From Kribbella monticola (GTDB lineage: Bacteria > Actinomycetota > Actinomycetes > Propionibacteriales > Kribbellaceae): DNA of 64,000 nt. The notes beneath the pieces are model-generated. The model had not been told where the DNA came from. It worked only from the letters and a program-made list of their open reading frames with translations, and did no database searches. The stretch is from assembly GCF_003261635.1 (NCBI RefSeq), contig NZ_QFXK01000010.1, positions 248,001-312,000 of the forward strand, in the 5' to 3' direction. A program made the translations under genes and the position numbers. Positions within the stretch are counted from its first letter, which is position 1. Each line of letters opens with the position of its first letter. This document shows positions 16,418 to 24,987 of the stretch, in pieces.

Positions 16418-16852
16418 ATGACACAGACAGACATGACACAGACAGAGCAGAACAAGATCACCGTCCGGGACTTCATCGACGATCTGTTCACCGAGGGGGA
16501 TCTCGGCGCGGTCGAGACCTACCTCTCCGAGGACTTCATCAACCACGACCCGCCGTTCGGTGCCTCGGCGGACCGGTACGGCATGGGCGCGGCCTCGGCC
16601 ATGTTGCGGGCCGCGTTCCCCGACTGGCACAGCGACCTGCACCAGCTGATCGCCGAGGGCGACCTCGTCGTCGAGCGGTTCACGGCCAGCGGTACGCACC
16701 GCGGTGAGCTGATGGGGGTGGCTCCGACCGGACGCACCATGAGCCTTCCGGGCATCAACATCTTCCGCCTGCGCGACGGCCGCATCGTCGAGCGCTGGGG
16801 GCGGTTGGACGATCTCGGTTTCCGCCGGCAACTCGGGTCGGCGGAGGCGTAG
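16418..16852 (+). CDS. SnoaL-like ester-cyclase-type protein
   Basis: The 144-residue protein has the NTF2/SnoaL fold pattern. An N-terminal helix (VRDFIDDLFTEGDLGAVE) is followed by YLSEDFINHDPPFG and a strand set with GDLVVERFTASGTHRGEL, then PTGRTMSLPGINIFRLRDGR, the usual SnoaL end. The family includes polyketide cyclases and many proteins without known reaction. ATG 16418 is used; a 15-nt direct repeat (ACATGACACAGACAG type) at the start gives a second in-frame ATG at 16433. The LuxR gene follows after 10 nt. Confidence 0.8.
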   Translation: MTQTDMTQTEQNKITVRDFIDDLFTEGDLGAVETYLSEDFINHDPPFGASADRYGMGAASAMLRAAFPDWHSDLHQLIAEGDLVVERFTASGTHRGELMGVAPTGRTMSLPGINIFRLRDGRIVERWGRLDDLGFRRQLGSAEA

Positions 16853-16862
16853 CATCGAAGCC

Positions 16863-17897
16863 ATGGCCGTGGTGGCGGACCGGCTGGAGGTGTTGATCCG
16901 GCGGTGCTATGCGGGCCTGGGGACCGACGAGTTGCGGACCGAGGTGCTCGGTCGGCTGCGCGGCATCCTGACCGTCGACGCGGCCTTCTTCGCCACGGTG
17001 GATCCGGCCACCCTGCTGTTCACCTCCGCGACCGCGGAGGATCCGCTCCGGGCGGTGACGGGACAGTTCCTGGCCAATGAGTTCGGCCGGGCCGACGTCA
17101 ACAAGTTCGCCGCACTAGCTGACGCCGCGGATCCGGTCGGTTCCCTGGACCACGCGACGCGCGGCGACAGATCGGCCAGTTCCCGGTCGTCCGAGGTGAT
17201 GACGCCGTTGGGGCTGGGGGACGAGTTGCGCGCCGCGCTGGTTTCGGGCGGCCGATGTTGGGGTGTCATCTGCCTGCATCGGGAGACGTCGGAGTACGGC
17301 TTCAGCGAGGGGGACCTCGCGGTGGTGAGGCGGCTCGGACCGCACCTGGCGGAGGGCTTACGCCGGAGTCTGCTGATCGGTCAGGAGCAGCCGAGCAGTT
17401 CGGTGAGGCCTGGGGTGATCATCCTGGACGCGGATCTCACCGTGGTCTCGATCAGCGCCGAGGCCGAACACTGGCTGGCCGAGCTGGGTGGGGAGGGCGG
17501 GTTGCCGGTTCCCGTGCGGGCGGCGGCGGTGCGGTTGCAGCGGTTGAACGAGTTGCCGACCGGCGTGGCAGCGGAGGCCGTGAGGCTGAGGACCCGTTCC
17601 GGTACCTGGCTCGCGGTTCACGCCTCGACGTTGCGAGGTGGTCAGGAGCAGCTCGCCGTGGTCATCGAGCCGGCGACGTCAGCTCAGCTCGGCTCGCTGC
17701 TGCTCGACGTACACGCCCTCACGCCGGCTCAGCAGCGCGTGACCGCACTCGTACTACGAGGTCGCTCCACCCGGCAGATCGTCGAGGAACTGCATCTGTC
17801 GTCGCACACCGTCCAGGAGCACGTGCGCGCGGCGTACGACAAGGTCGGCGTCGGAAGTCGGCGCGAGTTGGTCGCGGCGCTCCTGGGGGAGCGTTAG
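16863..17897 (+). CDS. LuxR-family transcriptional regulator with GAF-like sensor part
   Basis: The last 60 of 344 residues are a LuxR/NarL helix-turn-helix (LTPAQQRVTALVLRGRSTRQ, then HLSSHTVQEHVRAAYDKVGV). Residues 1-200 look like a GAF-type input domain (VDAAFFATVDPATLLFTSAT; WGVICLHRETSEYGFSEGDL). There is no receiver aspartate, so it is not a two-component regulator. It probably senses a small ligand. It is tightly linked to the SnoaL gene and may be cotranscribed with it. Its stop overlaps that of the convergent DUF5703 gene by 4 nt. Confidence 0.85.
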   Translation: MAVVADRLEVLIRRCYAGLGTDELRTEVLGRLRGILTVDAAFFATVDPATLLFTSATAEDPLRAVTGQFLANEFGRADVNKFAALADAADPVGSLDHATRGDRSASSRSSEVMTPLGLGDELRAALVSGGRCWGVICLHRETSEYGFSEGDLAVVRRLGPHLAEGLRRSLLIGQEQPSSSVRPGVIILDADLTVVSISAEAEHWLAELGGEGGLPVPVRAAAVRLQRLNELPTGVAAEAVRLRTRSGTWLAVHASTLRGGQEQLAVVIEPATSAQLGSLLLDVHALTPAQQRVTALVLRGRSTRQIVEELHLSSHTVQEHVRAAYDKVGVGSRRELVAALLGER

Positions 17898-18079
17898 AGG
17901 GTGCGCATCACCTTGATGATGCGGCGGCGGAGCCAGACTCGGCGGGTGCCGTCGGGGTAGCGGCGGAGGCGGGCCAGTTCCCAGCCGCCGTACTCGGCGT
18001 GCTCGGTCAGCAGGCGGCGTACCGCGCCGCGTGACTCCGTCCTGGACACCTCGAACTGTTGCAGCTCGTATTCGGCCAT
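17894..18079 (-). CDS. DUF5703-type small protein (61 aa)
   Basis: ATG 18079 has GGAGG five bases before it. The protein (AEYELQQFEVSR ... AEYGGWELARLRRYPDGTRR, then VWLRRRIIKVMRTL) matches the compact basic pattern I know as DUF5703 in actinomycetes. It has no known role. The basic end may contact nucleic acid or membrane; this is a guess. Confidence 0.75.
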   Translation of the reverse strand: MAEYELQQFEVSRTESRGAVRRLLTEHAEYGGWELARLRRYPDGTRRVWLRRRIIKVMRTL

Positions 18080-18107
18080 CCACACCTCCGCACCTTCACC
18101 AACGACC

Positions 18108-19049
18108 TCACGAAACGTCTTCCAGCGCCGCCGCGATGGCCGGCGGCAAGGTCAGCTCCTCCACTCCCAGCACCGACTTGAGCTGCATCGCCGTCCGCGC
18201 CCCGACGATCGCGGCCGTCACGCCCGGCCGGTCCCGCACCCAGGTGAGCGCCACCTCGAGCGGACTCCAGCCGAGCCCGTCGGCTGCGCGGGCCACCGCC
18301 TCAACGATGCCCGAACCTCGGCCGTCGAGGTAGGGGTCGACGAATCTGGACAGATGCTGAGACGCCGCCCGCGAGTCCGCCGGGATGCCGGTCCGGTACT
18401 TCCCAGTCAACACACCCCGCCCAAGCGGCGACCACGCCAGTACGCCGATGCCGAGGCCGCCGGCCGCGCGAATCGCATCCGCCTCCGCGTCCCGGGCGAG
18501 CAGCGAGTACTCCACCTGGTTCGAGACCGGCACTGCGCGACCGGGCCACGCCTGCTGCCAGGTGACCGCGCGAGCGGACTTCCAGCCGGCGTAGTTCGAC
18601 ACTCCGACGTACCGGACCTTGCCGGAGTTCACCGCGTGGTCCAGCGCGGACAAGGTCTCCTCGAGCGGCACGTCGTCGGACCAGGTGTGCAGCTGCCACA
18701 GGTCGATGTGGTCGACGTTGAGCCGCCGCAGCGAACCCTCCAGATCGCGGAGCAGGGCGCCACGAGAGGTATCGGTGATCCGCTCGCCACGGCGTACCGA
18801 GAAACCGGCCTTGGTGGCGATCACCAGGTCGTCGCGCTCGACGACGTCGCCCAGCAACGAGCCGATCAGCCGCTCGCTGTCACCGTCGCCGTACGCCGCG
18901 GCGGTGTCGATCAGGGTGCCGCCCGCAGCGACGAAGGCGGCCAACTGCTCACGAGCTTCGTGCTCGTCGGTATCACGGCCCCAGGACATGGTGCCCAGGC
19001 CCAGCCTGCTCACGGCGAGGCCACTGTGACCTAGATAGCGCTGCTGCAT
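18108..19049 (-). CDS. Aldo/keto reductase
   Basis: The 313-residue protein is a TIM-barrel reductase using NADPH. LGLGTMSWGRD starts the barrel, DTAAAYGDGDSERLIG holds the Asp and catalytic Tyr, and IATKAG gives the Lys. LRRLNVDHIDLWQLHTW holds the substrate-side His, and the cofactor end is VTAAIVGART. Such enzymes reduce aldehydes and ketones of sugars, steroids or xenobiotics. The length is normal. The substrate is unknown. Confidence 0.92.
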   Translation of the reverse strand: MQQRYLGHSGLAVSRLGLGTMSWGRDTDEHEAREQLAAFVAAGGTLIDTAAAYGDGDSERLIGSLLGDVVERDDLVIATKAGFSVRRGERITDTSRGALLRDLEGSLRRLNVDHIDLWQLHTWSDDVPLEETLSALDHAVNSGKVRYVGVSNYAGWKSARAVTWQQAWPGRAVPVSNQVEYSLLARDAEADAIRAAGGLGIGVLAWSPLGRGVLTGKYRTGIPADSRAASQHLSRFVDPYLDGRGSGIVEAVARAADGLGWSPLEVALTWVRDRPGVTAAIVGARTAMQLKSVLGVEELTLPPAIAAALEDVS

Positions 19050-19100
19050 GTGCCGAGCCTATTGCGGGCCGCCGACAACGGCTCGTTAGGCTCGCCTGTC

Positions 19101-20159
19101 ATGCGACTCGGACTCAACATCGGCTTCGTCCTCGGCGGCGACGATCATCTGGATCATCTCAGGCTGGTGAAGGAGGCCGAAGCGCTCGGATTCTCGGTCA
19201 CCTGGGCCGCGGAGGCGTACGGCTCGGACGCGGCGACGCTGCTGACCTGGATCGCCGCCCAGACCTCGACCATCGACGTCGGCGCGGCCGTCTTCCAGAT
19301 CCCGGCCCGTACGCCGGCCATGACCGCGATGACCGCGGCGACCCTCGACCGGCTGTCCGGCGGCCGGTTCCGGCTCGGCCTGGGCGTTTCCGGGCCGCAG
19401 GTGTCCGAGGGGTGGCACGGTGTGCCGTTCGCTCAGCCGCTGCTCAGGACGCGTGAGTATGTTGCGATCGTGAACTCCGCCCTCCGCCGCGAGACCGTCG
19501 CGTTCGAGGGCAAGCACTTCACGTTGCCGCTGCCCGGCGGACCGGGCAAGGCGCTCAAGCTGTCGATCCGGCCGGTCCGCGACCACGTCCCGGTCTACCT
19601 GGCCGCGGTCGGCCCGAAGAACCTCGAACTGGCCGGCGAGATCGCCGACGGCTGGCTCGGCATCCTCAACGACCCCTCGTACCTGGGAGAGCAGTTGAAC
19701 CACATCAAGGCGGGTCGCGAGACCCGCCAGGCCGGCCTCGGACTGGCGGACTTCGACGTCGTGGCGTCGGTCCCGGTCGTGGTCGGCGACGACCTCGCCG
19801 CCTGCGCCGACCCGATCCGCGGCTACACCGCCCTCTACATCGGCGGGATGGGCAGCCGGGAGCAGAACTTCTACAACGCGCTCGCGGTCCGGATGGGCTA
19901 CGCCGACGAGGCCAAGGAGGTCCAGGACCTCTTCCTGGCCAAGAAGCACCGCGAGGCGATGGCCGCCGTACCGCAGCAGTTCATCGACTCCGTCTCGCTA
20001 CTCGGGCGGAAGGAGCGGATCGCCGACAAGCTCACGGCGTACGCCGAAGCGGGCGTGACGACGGTCGCGCTCACCCCGTTCGAGTCGACGGTCGAAGAGC
20101 GGATCGCCACCATCCGCACCGTCGCCGAAGCCCTCGACCACGCCGGGATCGGTGACTGA
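19101..20159 (+). CDS. LLM-class (luciferase-like) F420-dependent oxidoreductase
   Basis: The 352-residue protein has the bacterial luciferase-like barrel: GFSVTWAAEAYGSDAATLL near the start, TSTIDVGAAVFQIPARTPAM, LDRLSGGRFRLGLGVSGPQV, then PVYLAAVGPKNLELAGEIAD with DGWLG. This pattern is that of F420-binding LLM enzymes, common in actinomycetes, which oxidise or reduce small substrates by hydride transfer. ATG 19101 starts at the first conserved strand. The uppP gene follows 6 nt after the stop, so they are probably cotranscribed. Confidence 0.88.
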   Translation: MRLGLNIGFVLGGDDHLDHLRLVKEAEALGFSVTWAAEAYGSDAATLLTWIAAQTSTIDVGAAVFQIPARTPAMTAMTAATLDRLSGGRFRLGLGVSGPQVSEGWHGVPFAQPLLRTREYVAIVNSALRRETVAFEGKHFTLPLPGGPGKALKLSIRPVRDHVPVYLAAVGPKNLELAGEIADGWLGILNDPSYLGEQLNHIKAGRETRQAGLGLADFDVVASVPVVVGDDLAACADPIRGYTALYIGGMGSREQNFYNALAVRMGYADEAKEVQDLFLAKKHREAMAAVPQQFIDSVSLLGRKERIADKLTAYAEAGVTTVALTPFESTVEERIATIRTVAEALDHAGIGD

Positions 20160-20165
20160 CACCCC

Positions 20166-20993
20166 ATGTCCATCTGGGACGCCATCATCCTCGGCATCGT
20201 CGAGGGGCTCACCGAATTCCTGCCCGTTTCCAGTACGGGCCACCTGACCATCGCCTCGAAGATGCTGGGCCTGAAGATCGACGACCCGGCGGTCACCGCG
20301 TTCACCGCGGTGATCCAGTTCGGCGCGATCGCGGCCGTCGTGTTGTTCCTGTGGAAGGACATCAGCCGGTACGCCGTCGCGTGGTTCCGCGGGCTGCGCA
20401 ACCCCGAGCACCGGGGTGAGTTCGACCACCGGATGGGCTGGTTCGTGATCGTCGGCTCGCTGCCGATCTGTGTGGTCGGGTTCCTGGCCAAGGACATCAT
20501 CTCGGGGCCACTGCGCAGCCTGTGGTGGGTCGCCGGCTCGCTGATCGCCTGGTCGTTCGTGATGGTCGCGGCCGAGCGGCTGAGCAGCAAAGCGCGGCCG
20601 CTGGAGAAGATCACGCTGATCGACTCGATCGTGATGGGTGCGATCCAGTGCCTCGCGCTGATCCCGGGTGTTTCTCGTTCCGGGGCGACGATCGCCGCGG
20701 GTCTGTTCCGTGGGCTCGACCGGGTCGCGGCGACGCGGATGGCGTTCCTGCTCGGCATTCCGGCCTTGGTCGGTGCCGCGGTCTTCGAACTCAAGGACGC
20801 GCTCAGTGGTGACGTGGGTATCGCGGCGGTGCTGGTCGGCACGATCGTCAGCTTCATCGTCGGTTATGCGTCGGTGGCGTGGCTGATCCGGTTCGTGGCC
20901 AAGCACAGCACTGAGGTCTTCGCGTTCTACCGGGTGCTGCTCGGCATCGTGATCCTGATCCTGCTGATGACCAGCACGATCACGGCTACGTAG
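20166..20993 (+). CDS. uppP: Undecaprenyl-diphosphate phosphatase
   Basis: The 275-residue membrane protein carries both UppP signatures: EGLTEFLPVSSTGHL in the first re-entrant segment and IPGVSRSGATIAAGL in the second, with the catalytic Glu, Ser and Arg. About eight hydrophobic helices are seen. It removes a phosphate from undecaprenyl diphosphate at the outer face of the membrane so that the lipid carrier for peptidoglycan and other wall polymers can be reused. Loss of this step gives bacitracin sensitivity (known for the family). It is convergent with corA. Confidence 0.96.
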   Translation: MSIWDAIILGIVEGLTEFLPVSSTGHLTIASKMLGLKIDDPAVTAFTAVIQFGAIAAVVLFLWKDISRYAVAWFRGLRNPEHRGEFDHRMGWFVIVGSLPICVVGFLAKDIISGPLRSLWWVAGSLIAWSFVMVAAERLSSKARPLEKITLIDSIVMGAIQCLALIPGVSRSGATIAAGLFRGLDRVAATRMAFLLGIPALVGAAVFELKDALSGDVGIAAVLVGTIVSFIVGYASVAWLIRFVAKHSTEVFAFYRVLLGIVILILLMTSTITAT

Positions 20994-20999
20994 TACGGG

Positions 21000-21974
21000 T
21001 CAGAGCCAGCCGGCGCGGCGGAAGGCGGCGTACATGGTGGTGCAGATGAGGACCATCAGGACGAGTACGCCGTAGTAGCCGTAGTGCCAGGTGAGTTCGG
21101 GCATGTGGCGGAAGTTCATGCCGTAGATGCCGGCGATCGCCGTCGGGGCTGCGGCGATGGCGACCCAGGCGGAGATGCGGCGCATGTCGTCGTTCTGCTG
21201 GACCGAGACGCGGGCCAGGTGGGCGTTGAGGGCCGAGCTCAGCAAGGTGTCGAGCGCCTCGGTCTGGTCGGCGACCCGGACGACGTGATCGGCCACGTCG
21301 CGGAAGAACGGCGCTGCCTCGCGGCTGATCAGCGGTACGGCGGCGTGCGCGAACGACTTCATCGGCTCGCGCAGCGGCCCGATCGCGCGCAGCATCTCCA
21401 GCACCTCGCGTTTGAGGGTGTAGATCCGCTCGGCGTCGCTGGTGCGTTCGGGGGAGAAGACCGAGGACTCGATCTCGTCGACGTCCACCTCGACCGCGCT
21501 CGCGACCTCCTCGTACCCGTCGACGATCGAGTCGCAGATCGCCCAGAGCACCGCGGCGGGGCCGTGGCCGAGGACCGAGGCGCGCTCCTCGAGTTCGGCC
21601 CGGGCGGTGGTCAGCGGGGCGCCTTCGCCGTGCCGGACGGTGACCACGTACCGCCTGCCGACGAAGACGCTCACCTGGCCGGTCTCGACCGCGTCACCGG
21701 TCTCGGCGTACCAGAGCGTGCGCAGGACTACCACGATCGAGTCGCCGTACTGCTCGACCTTCGGGCGCTGGTGGGCCTTCATGGCGTCCTCGACGGCGAG
21801 GTCGTGCAGGCCGAAGAGGTGCTGGACCCGCGTCATCTCGGCTTCGGACGGCTCGTACAGGCCGATCCAGCCGAAGCAGCCGTCGTCGCCGTCGATCGCC
21901 TCCGCGACGATCTCCGGCTCCTTGGCGAGGTCCCGGCGTACCCCGTCGGCGTACACCCCGCAGTCGACGATCAC
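21000..21974 (-). CDS. corA: Magnesium/cobalt transporter of the CorA family
   Basis: The 324-residue protein ends with the CorA pattern: a long helical cytoplasmic domain (residues about 1-250), then two transmembrane helices with the selectivity motif GMNF in the loop between them (AGIYGMNFRHMPELTWHYG) and a short basic tail. It forms pentamers that pass Mg2+ down the gradient. GTG 21974 was chosen because the sequence upstream in the same frame is an antisense shadow of the histidine-phosphatase gene. No clear ribosome site is seen. The start is 48 nt from the divergent gene at 22023. Confidence 0.93.
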   Translation of the reverse strand: MIVDCGVYADGVRRDLAKEPEIVAEAIDGDDGCFGWIGLYEPSEAEMTRVQHLFGLHDLAVEDAMKAHQRPKVEQYGDSIVVVLRTLWYAETGDAVETGQVSVFVGRRYVVTVRHGEGAPLTTARAELEERASVLGHGPAAVLWAICDSIVDGYEEVASAVEVDVDEIESSVFSPERTSDAERIYTLKREVLEMLRAIGPLREPMKSFAHAAVPLISREAAPFFRDVADHVVRVADQTEALDTLLSSALNAHLARVSVQQNDDMRRISAWVAIAAAPTAIAGIYGMNFRHMPELTWHYGYYGVLVLMVLICTTMYAAFRRAGWL

Positions 21975-22022
21975 CCGGCCATTCTGGCACCGAAGTTTGT
22001 CCCGACCGGATAGCGTGCGGCT

Positions 22023-22751
22023 ATGCCCACGGTGATTCTGGTCCGGCACGGCCGCAGCAGTGCCAACACCTCCGGCGTGCTGGCCGGGCGGACCCCAGGG
22101 GTGAAACTGGACGAAACCGGGCTGCAGCAGGCCGCCGCGGTCGCCGAGCGGCTCGCCGCCTTGCCGCTGGCCGCGATCGTCACCTCGCCACTGGACCGCT
22201 GCAAGCAGACCGCGACCGCGATCGCGAAGCACCACGACGGGTTGCGTCCGGCAACGGATCGGCGGCTGACCGAGTGCGGGTACGGCGACTGGACGGGGAA
22301 GAAGATCTCCGACCTGGCGAAGGATCCGCTCTGGGCGGTGGTGCAGCAGCACCCGTCCGCGGTCACCTTTCCGAACGGTGAATCCATGCGCGGTATGCAG
22401 CAGCGGGCGGTCGACGCCGTCCGGACGCACGATGCGGCGGTCGGCGCCAGCCACGGCCCGGGCGCGATCTGGGTGGCTGTCTCGCACGGTGACGTGATCA
22501 AGTCGATCGTGGCCGACGCGCTCGGCCAGCACCTGGACACGTTTCAGCGGATCGTGGTCGACACCGCCTCGGCGACGATCATCACCTACACCCCGACCCG
22601 GCCGTTCCTGGTCCGGCTGAACGACACCGGCAGCGAACTCGCCTCGCTGGTGCCGAAGCCGGAGGCGCCGAAGAAGGGCCGCGGTACGAAGGGCCGGAGT
22701 ACCGGAAAGTCCGCAGTACAGTCCTCGGACGCCGTGGTCGGCGGCCGGTAG
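22023..22751 (+). CDS. Histidine-phosphatase-superfamily protein (mshC neighbourhood)
   Basis: The 242-residue protein opens with LVRHGRSSANTSGVLAGR, the phosphohistidine motif RHG of the phosphoglycerate-mutase-like superfamily. TSPLDRCKQTA and a later VAVSHGDVI provide the second His. The last 40 residues are Lys/Arg/Ser-rich and probably disordered. The enzyme is likely a phosphatase, not a glycolytic mutase. Actinomycetes keep it next to DUF3090 and SCO1664-type genes, as here, which suggests a shared but unknown pathway. Confidence 0.88.
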   Translation: MPTVILVRHGRSSANTSGVLAGRTPGVKLDETGLQQAAAVAERLAALPLAAIVTSPLDRCKQTATAIAKHHDGLRPATDRRLTECGYGDWTGKKISDLAKDPLWAVVQQHPSAVTFPNGESMRGMQQRAVDAVRTHDAAVGASHGPGAIWVAVSHGDVIKSIVADALGQHLDTFQRIVVDTASATIITYTPTRPFLVRLNDTGSELASLVPKPEAPKKGRGTKGRSTGKSAVQSSDAVVGGR

Positions 22752-22764
22752 ATAGGGTTTGGGA

Positions 22765-23337
22765 ATGGCGCGCGTAGTGCATTCGTATGACGATCCGGAC
22801 CGGTTCGTCGCCGGCACCGTCGGTGAACCCGGTGCCCGGACGTTCTTCCTGCAGGCCCGGGCGGGTTCCCGGATGACGTCGGTGGCCTGTGAGAAGGAAC
22901 AGGTGATGGCGCTCGCGGAGCGGCTCGACGTGATGCTGGACGAGGTGGCCCGGCGGTTCGACCGCGATCCGGTCACACCGGTCGGGGCCGACGACACCGA
23001 CCCGCTCGAGCAGCCGATCGAGGAGGAGTTCCGGGCCGGCACGATGACGCTGGCCTGGGAAGCCGACGCCGAGAAGGTCGTGATCGAGGTGTTCGCCGTG
23101 GTCGCCGCCGACCCGGCGGAGGAGGAGGCGGACCCGGTCGCGGCGGCGCTGGAGTCCGACGACGCCGAGGTGTTCATCGTCCGGATCAGCGAGGAGCAGG
23201 CCCGTGCGTTCGCCCGGCGGGCGGTTGCACTGGTGGCCTCGGGTCGTCCGACCTGCCCGTTCTGCGGGCGGCCGATCGACCCGGAGGGACACATCTGCCC
23301 GCGCGCCAACGGCTACCGCAGGCACGTTCCGGAATGA
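22765..23337 (+). CDS. DUF3090 family protein
   Basis: The 190-residue protein begins MARVVHSYDDPDRFVAGTVG and contains FFLQARAGSRMTSVACEKEQV, the DUF3090 pattern. Its end holds CPFCGRPIDPEGHICPRANG, four cysteines that fit a zinc ribbon. The family is actinobacterial and uncharacterised to my knowledge. ATG 22765 is used, 14 nt after the previous stop. The next gene overlaps it by 4 nt (ATGA), so both are translated in tandem. Confidence 0.9.
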   Translation: MARVVHSYDDPDRFVAGTVGEPGARTFFLQARAGSRMTSVACEKEQVMALAERLDVMLDEVARRFDRDPVTPVGADDTDPLEQPIEEEFRAGTMTLAWEADAEKVVIEVFAVVAADPAEEEADPVAAALESDDAEVFIVRISEEQARAFARRAVALVASGRPTCPFCGRPIDPEGHICPRANGYRRHVPE

Positions 23338-24125
23338 TCGATCTCGACCTGCTCCGCAGCGGGGAACTGTCCCTGCACGGACGGTTGGTGGCCGCTTCCA
23401 ACGGCACCTTCCAGGGCTCGGTGAGCCTCGGCGGCGACTCGGCGACGGTGGTCTACAAACCGGTCCAGGGCGAGCGGCCGCTGTGGGACTTCCCGGACGG
23501 CACGCTGGCCCAGCGCGAGTACGCGGCGTACGTCGTGTCCGAGGCGCTCGGCTGGTCCGTGGTGCCGCCGACTCTGCTGCGCGACGGGCCGCTCGGCGAG
23601 GGCATGGTCCAGCTGTGGATCGACGAGGTGGAGCGCGCACCGGGGGAGACCGAGCTGGTCGACATCGTCCCGCAAGGGCGCGTGCCGAAGGGCTGGGTCG
23701 GCGTACTGGACGCGCTCGACGGCCGGCACAACCCGGTCACGCTCGTGCATGCGGAGGTCGATCCGTTGCGGCGGATGGCCGTATTCGATGCCATCGTCAA
23801 CAATGCCGATCGCAAGGGCGGGCACGTGCTCGATCCGGGTGACGGACGGGTGTTCGGGGTGGACCACGGCGTCACGTTCAATGCCGACGACAAGCTGCGG
23901 ACGGTGTTGTGGGGCTGGGCCGGCGAGCCGGTGCCGGACGAGTTGCTGGAGGACGTGCGCAAGCTGGCTGATCAGCTCGCGGGGAAGCTCGGGCAGGAGT
24001 TGATCGAGCTGATCACGGCCGTCGAGCTGACGGCGACCCGGGAGCGGTGTGCGACGTTGCTGAAGACGGGGATGTTCCCCTTGCCGAGCGACGACTGGCC
24101 GGCGATTCCCTGGCCGGCGTTCTAG
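23334..24125 (+). CDS. SCO1664-type protein with PI3/4-kinase-like fold
   Basis: The 263-residue protein shows a truncated lipid/protein kinase-like core. ATVVYKPVQGERPLWDFPDG is the ATP-lysine strand and GTLAQREYAAYVVSEALGW follows. MAVFDAIVNNADRKGGHVL resembles the catalytic loop (D...N) and FGVDHGVTFN the metal-binding DxG segment. Actinobacteria keep it in this cluster under the name SCO1664 family. The substrate is unknown. It overlaps the DUF3090 stop by 4 nt. A small hairpin follows. Confidence 0.88.
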   Translation: MIDLDLLRSGELSLHGRLVAASNGTFQGSVSLGGDSATVVYKPVQGERPLWDFPDGTLAQREYAAYVVSEALGWSVVPPTLLRDGPLGEGMVQLWIDEVERAPGETELVDIVPQGRVPKGWVGVLDALDGRHNPVTLVHAEVDPLRRMAVFDAIVNNADRKGGHVLDPGDGRVFGVDHGVTFNADDKLRTVLWGWAGEPVPDELLEDVRKLADQLAGKLGQELIELITAVELTATRERCATLLKTGMFPLPSDDWPAIPWPAF

Positions 24126-24146
24126 CCCGCTGCTGGGCTGTCTTTT
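24124..24146 (+). terminator. Small hairpin with T-rich tail after the SCO1664-type gene
   Basis: AGCCC and GGGCT form a 5-bp stem around a 6-nt loop, followed by GTCTTTT. It lies directly at the stop codon and faces the convergent DUF6882 gene. Confidence 0.5.
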
Positions 24147-24167
24147 GCTCCGCTGCTGGTCTGGCTG

Positions 24168-24887
24168 CTAGTCCGCTGCAGGGTCGTCGGCGGGCTCGAC
24201 GGTTGTGCGTTCGAGTCGGCCGTGGCTGTCGAAGGTGACCGTGATGGTGCTGCCGTCAGGGGCCTGCCCGGTCATGGCGGCCGGCGTGTCGGCGTACTGG
24301 ATCTTGAAGTGTTTGAAGTAGCCGCGGACGACGCGGCGGTGGTCGGCCGGGAACGCGCCGACCGCGGCCAGCAGCAGGCGTGGCGTGGCGATCGGGTCGA
24401 AGCCGGCGGTGGGCAGTTTGCCGTCGTCGACGTGCAGGTAGACGGCACCTTGGCCGTCGTTGATCGCGGTCGACCAGGTGCCGTGGCCGCCGAGTACGAC
24501 GCCGGCCGCGATGGCCAGGGTGGTCGCTGCTTGGTGTGGCGCCGGGAACTTGCTCAGATCCAGCTCGCCGGTGGTGAACTCGATGATCCCGTACTGCGTA
24601 CCGAACTCCCGGATCCGCAGCGTCGGCGCGATCGCCCGGTCGGTCTGCTCGAAGCTCGGGTTCGCCCAGCCCCACAACCACGTGCCGGTGACGTGCGAGA
24701 AGCTGCCGAGGAGCGAGACGCCGTCCAGTACGCCGTCCGCGCCGGTCAGCGTCCTGGCTTCGAGGTCGGCCCAGCGGTCGCTCGGGCCCAGCGTGGCGTT
24801 GAAGAGGTCCTGCTGCTGGATCGCGGCGGCTGCCACGGTCGCGCCGAACTTCTGGAACGCTGCGCTGAAATCCCCGGACATGTTCAT
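24168..24887 (-). CDS. DUF6882 family protein
   Basis: The 239-residue soluble protein has the pattern NATLGPSDRWADLEARTLTG, then LLGSFSHVTGTWLWGWANPS and a middle part AIAAGVVLGGHGTWSTAIND, which I associate with DUF6882. No catalytic residues are evident. It sits convergent to the SCO1664-type gene and divergent from mshC, 100 nt away. Confidence 0.75.
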   Translation of the reverse strand: MNMSGDFSAAFQKFGATVAAAAIQQQDLFNATLGPSDRWADLEARTLTGADGVLDGVSLLGSFSHVTGTWLWGWANPSFEQTDRAIAPTLRIREFGTQYGIIEFTTGELDLSKFPAPHQAATTLAIAAGVVLGGHGTWSTAINDGQGAVYLHVDDGKLPTAGFDPIATPRLLLAAVGAFPADHRRVVRGYFKHFKIQYADTPAAMTGQAPDGSTITVTFDSHGRLERTTVEPADDPAAD

Positions 24888-24987
24888 CGCGGCGGAGGTT
24901 AGCCGATGATCGGGTTCGCCCGCTCACCGATCCGGGGATCGGAACCGGATCGTGGCGCGAATTCGCTGACTGGATAGGCTCCGTCCC

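Noticed and set aside
21975-23309. Upstream extension of the corA frame to 769 residues
   Set aside because: The extra part is antisense to the histidine phosphatase and DUF3090 genes and has no CorA similarity.
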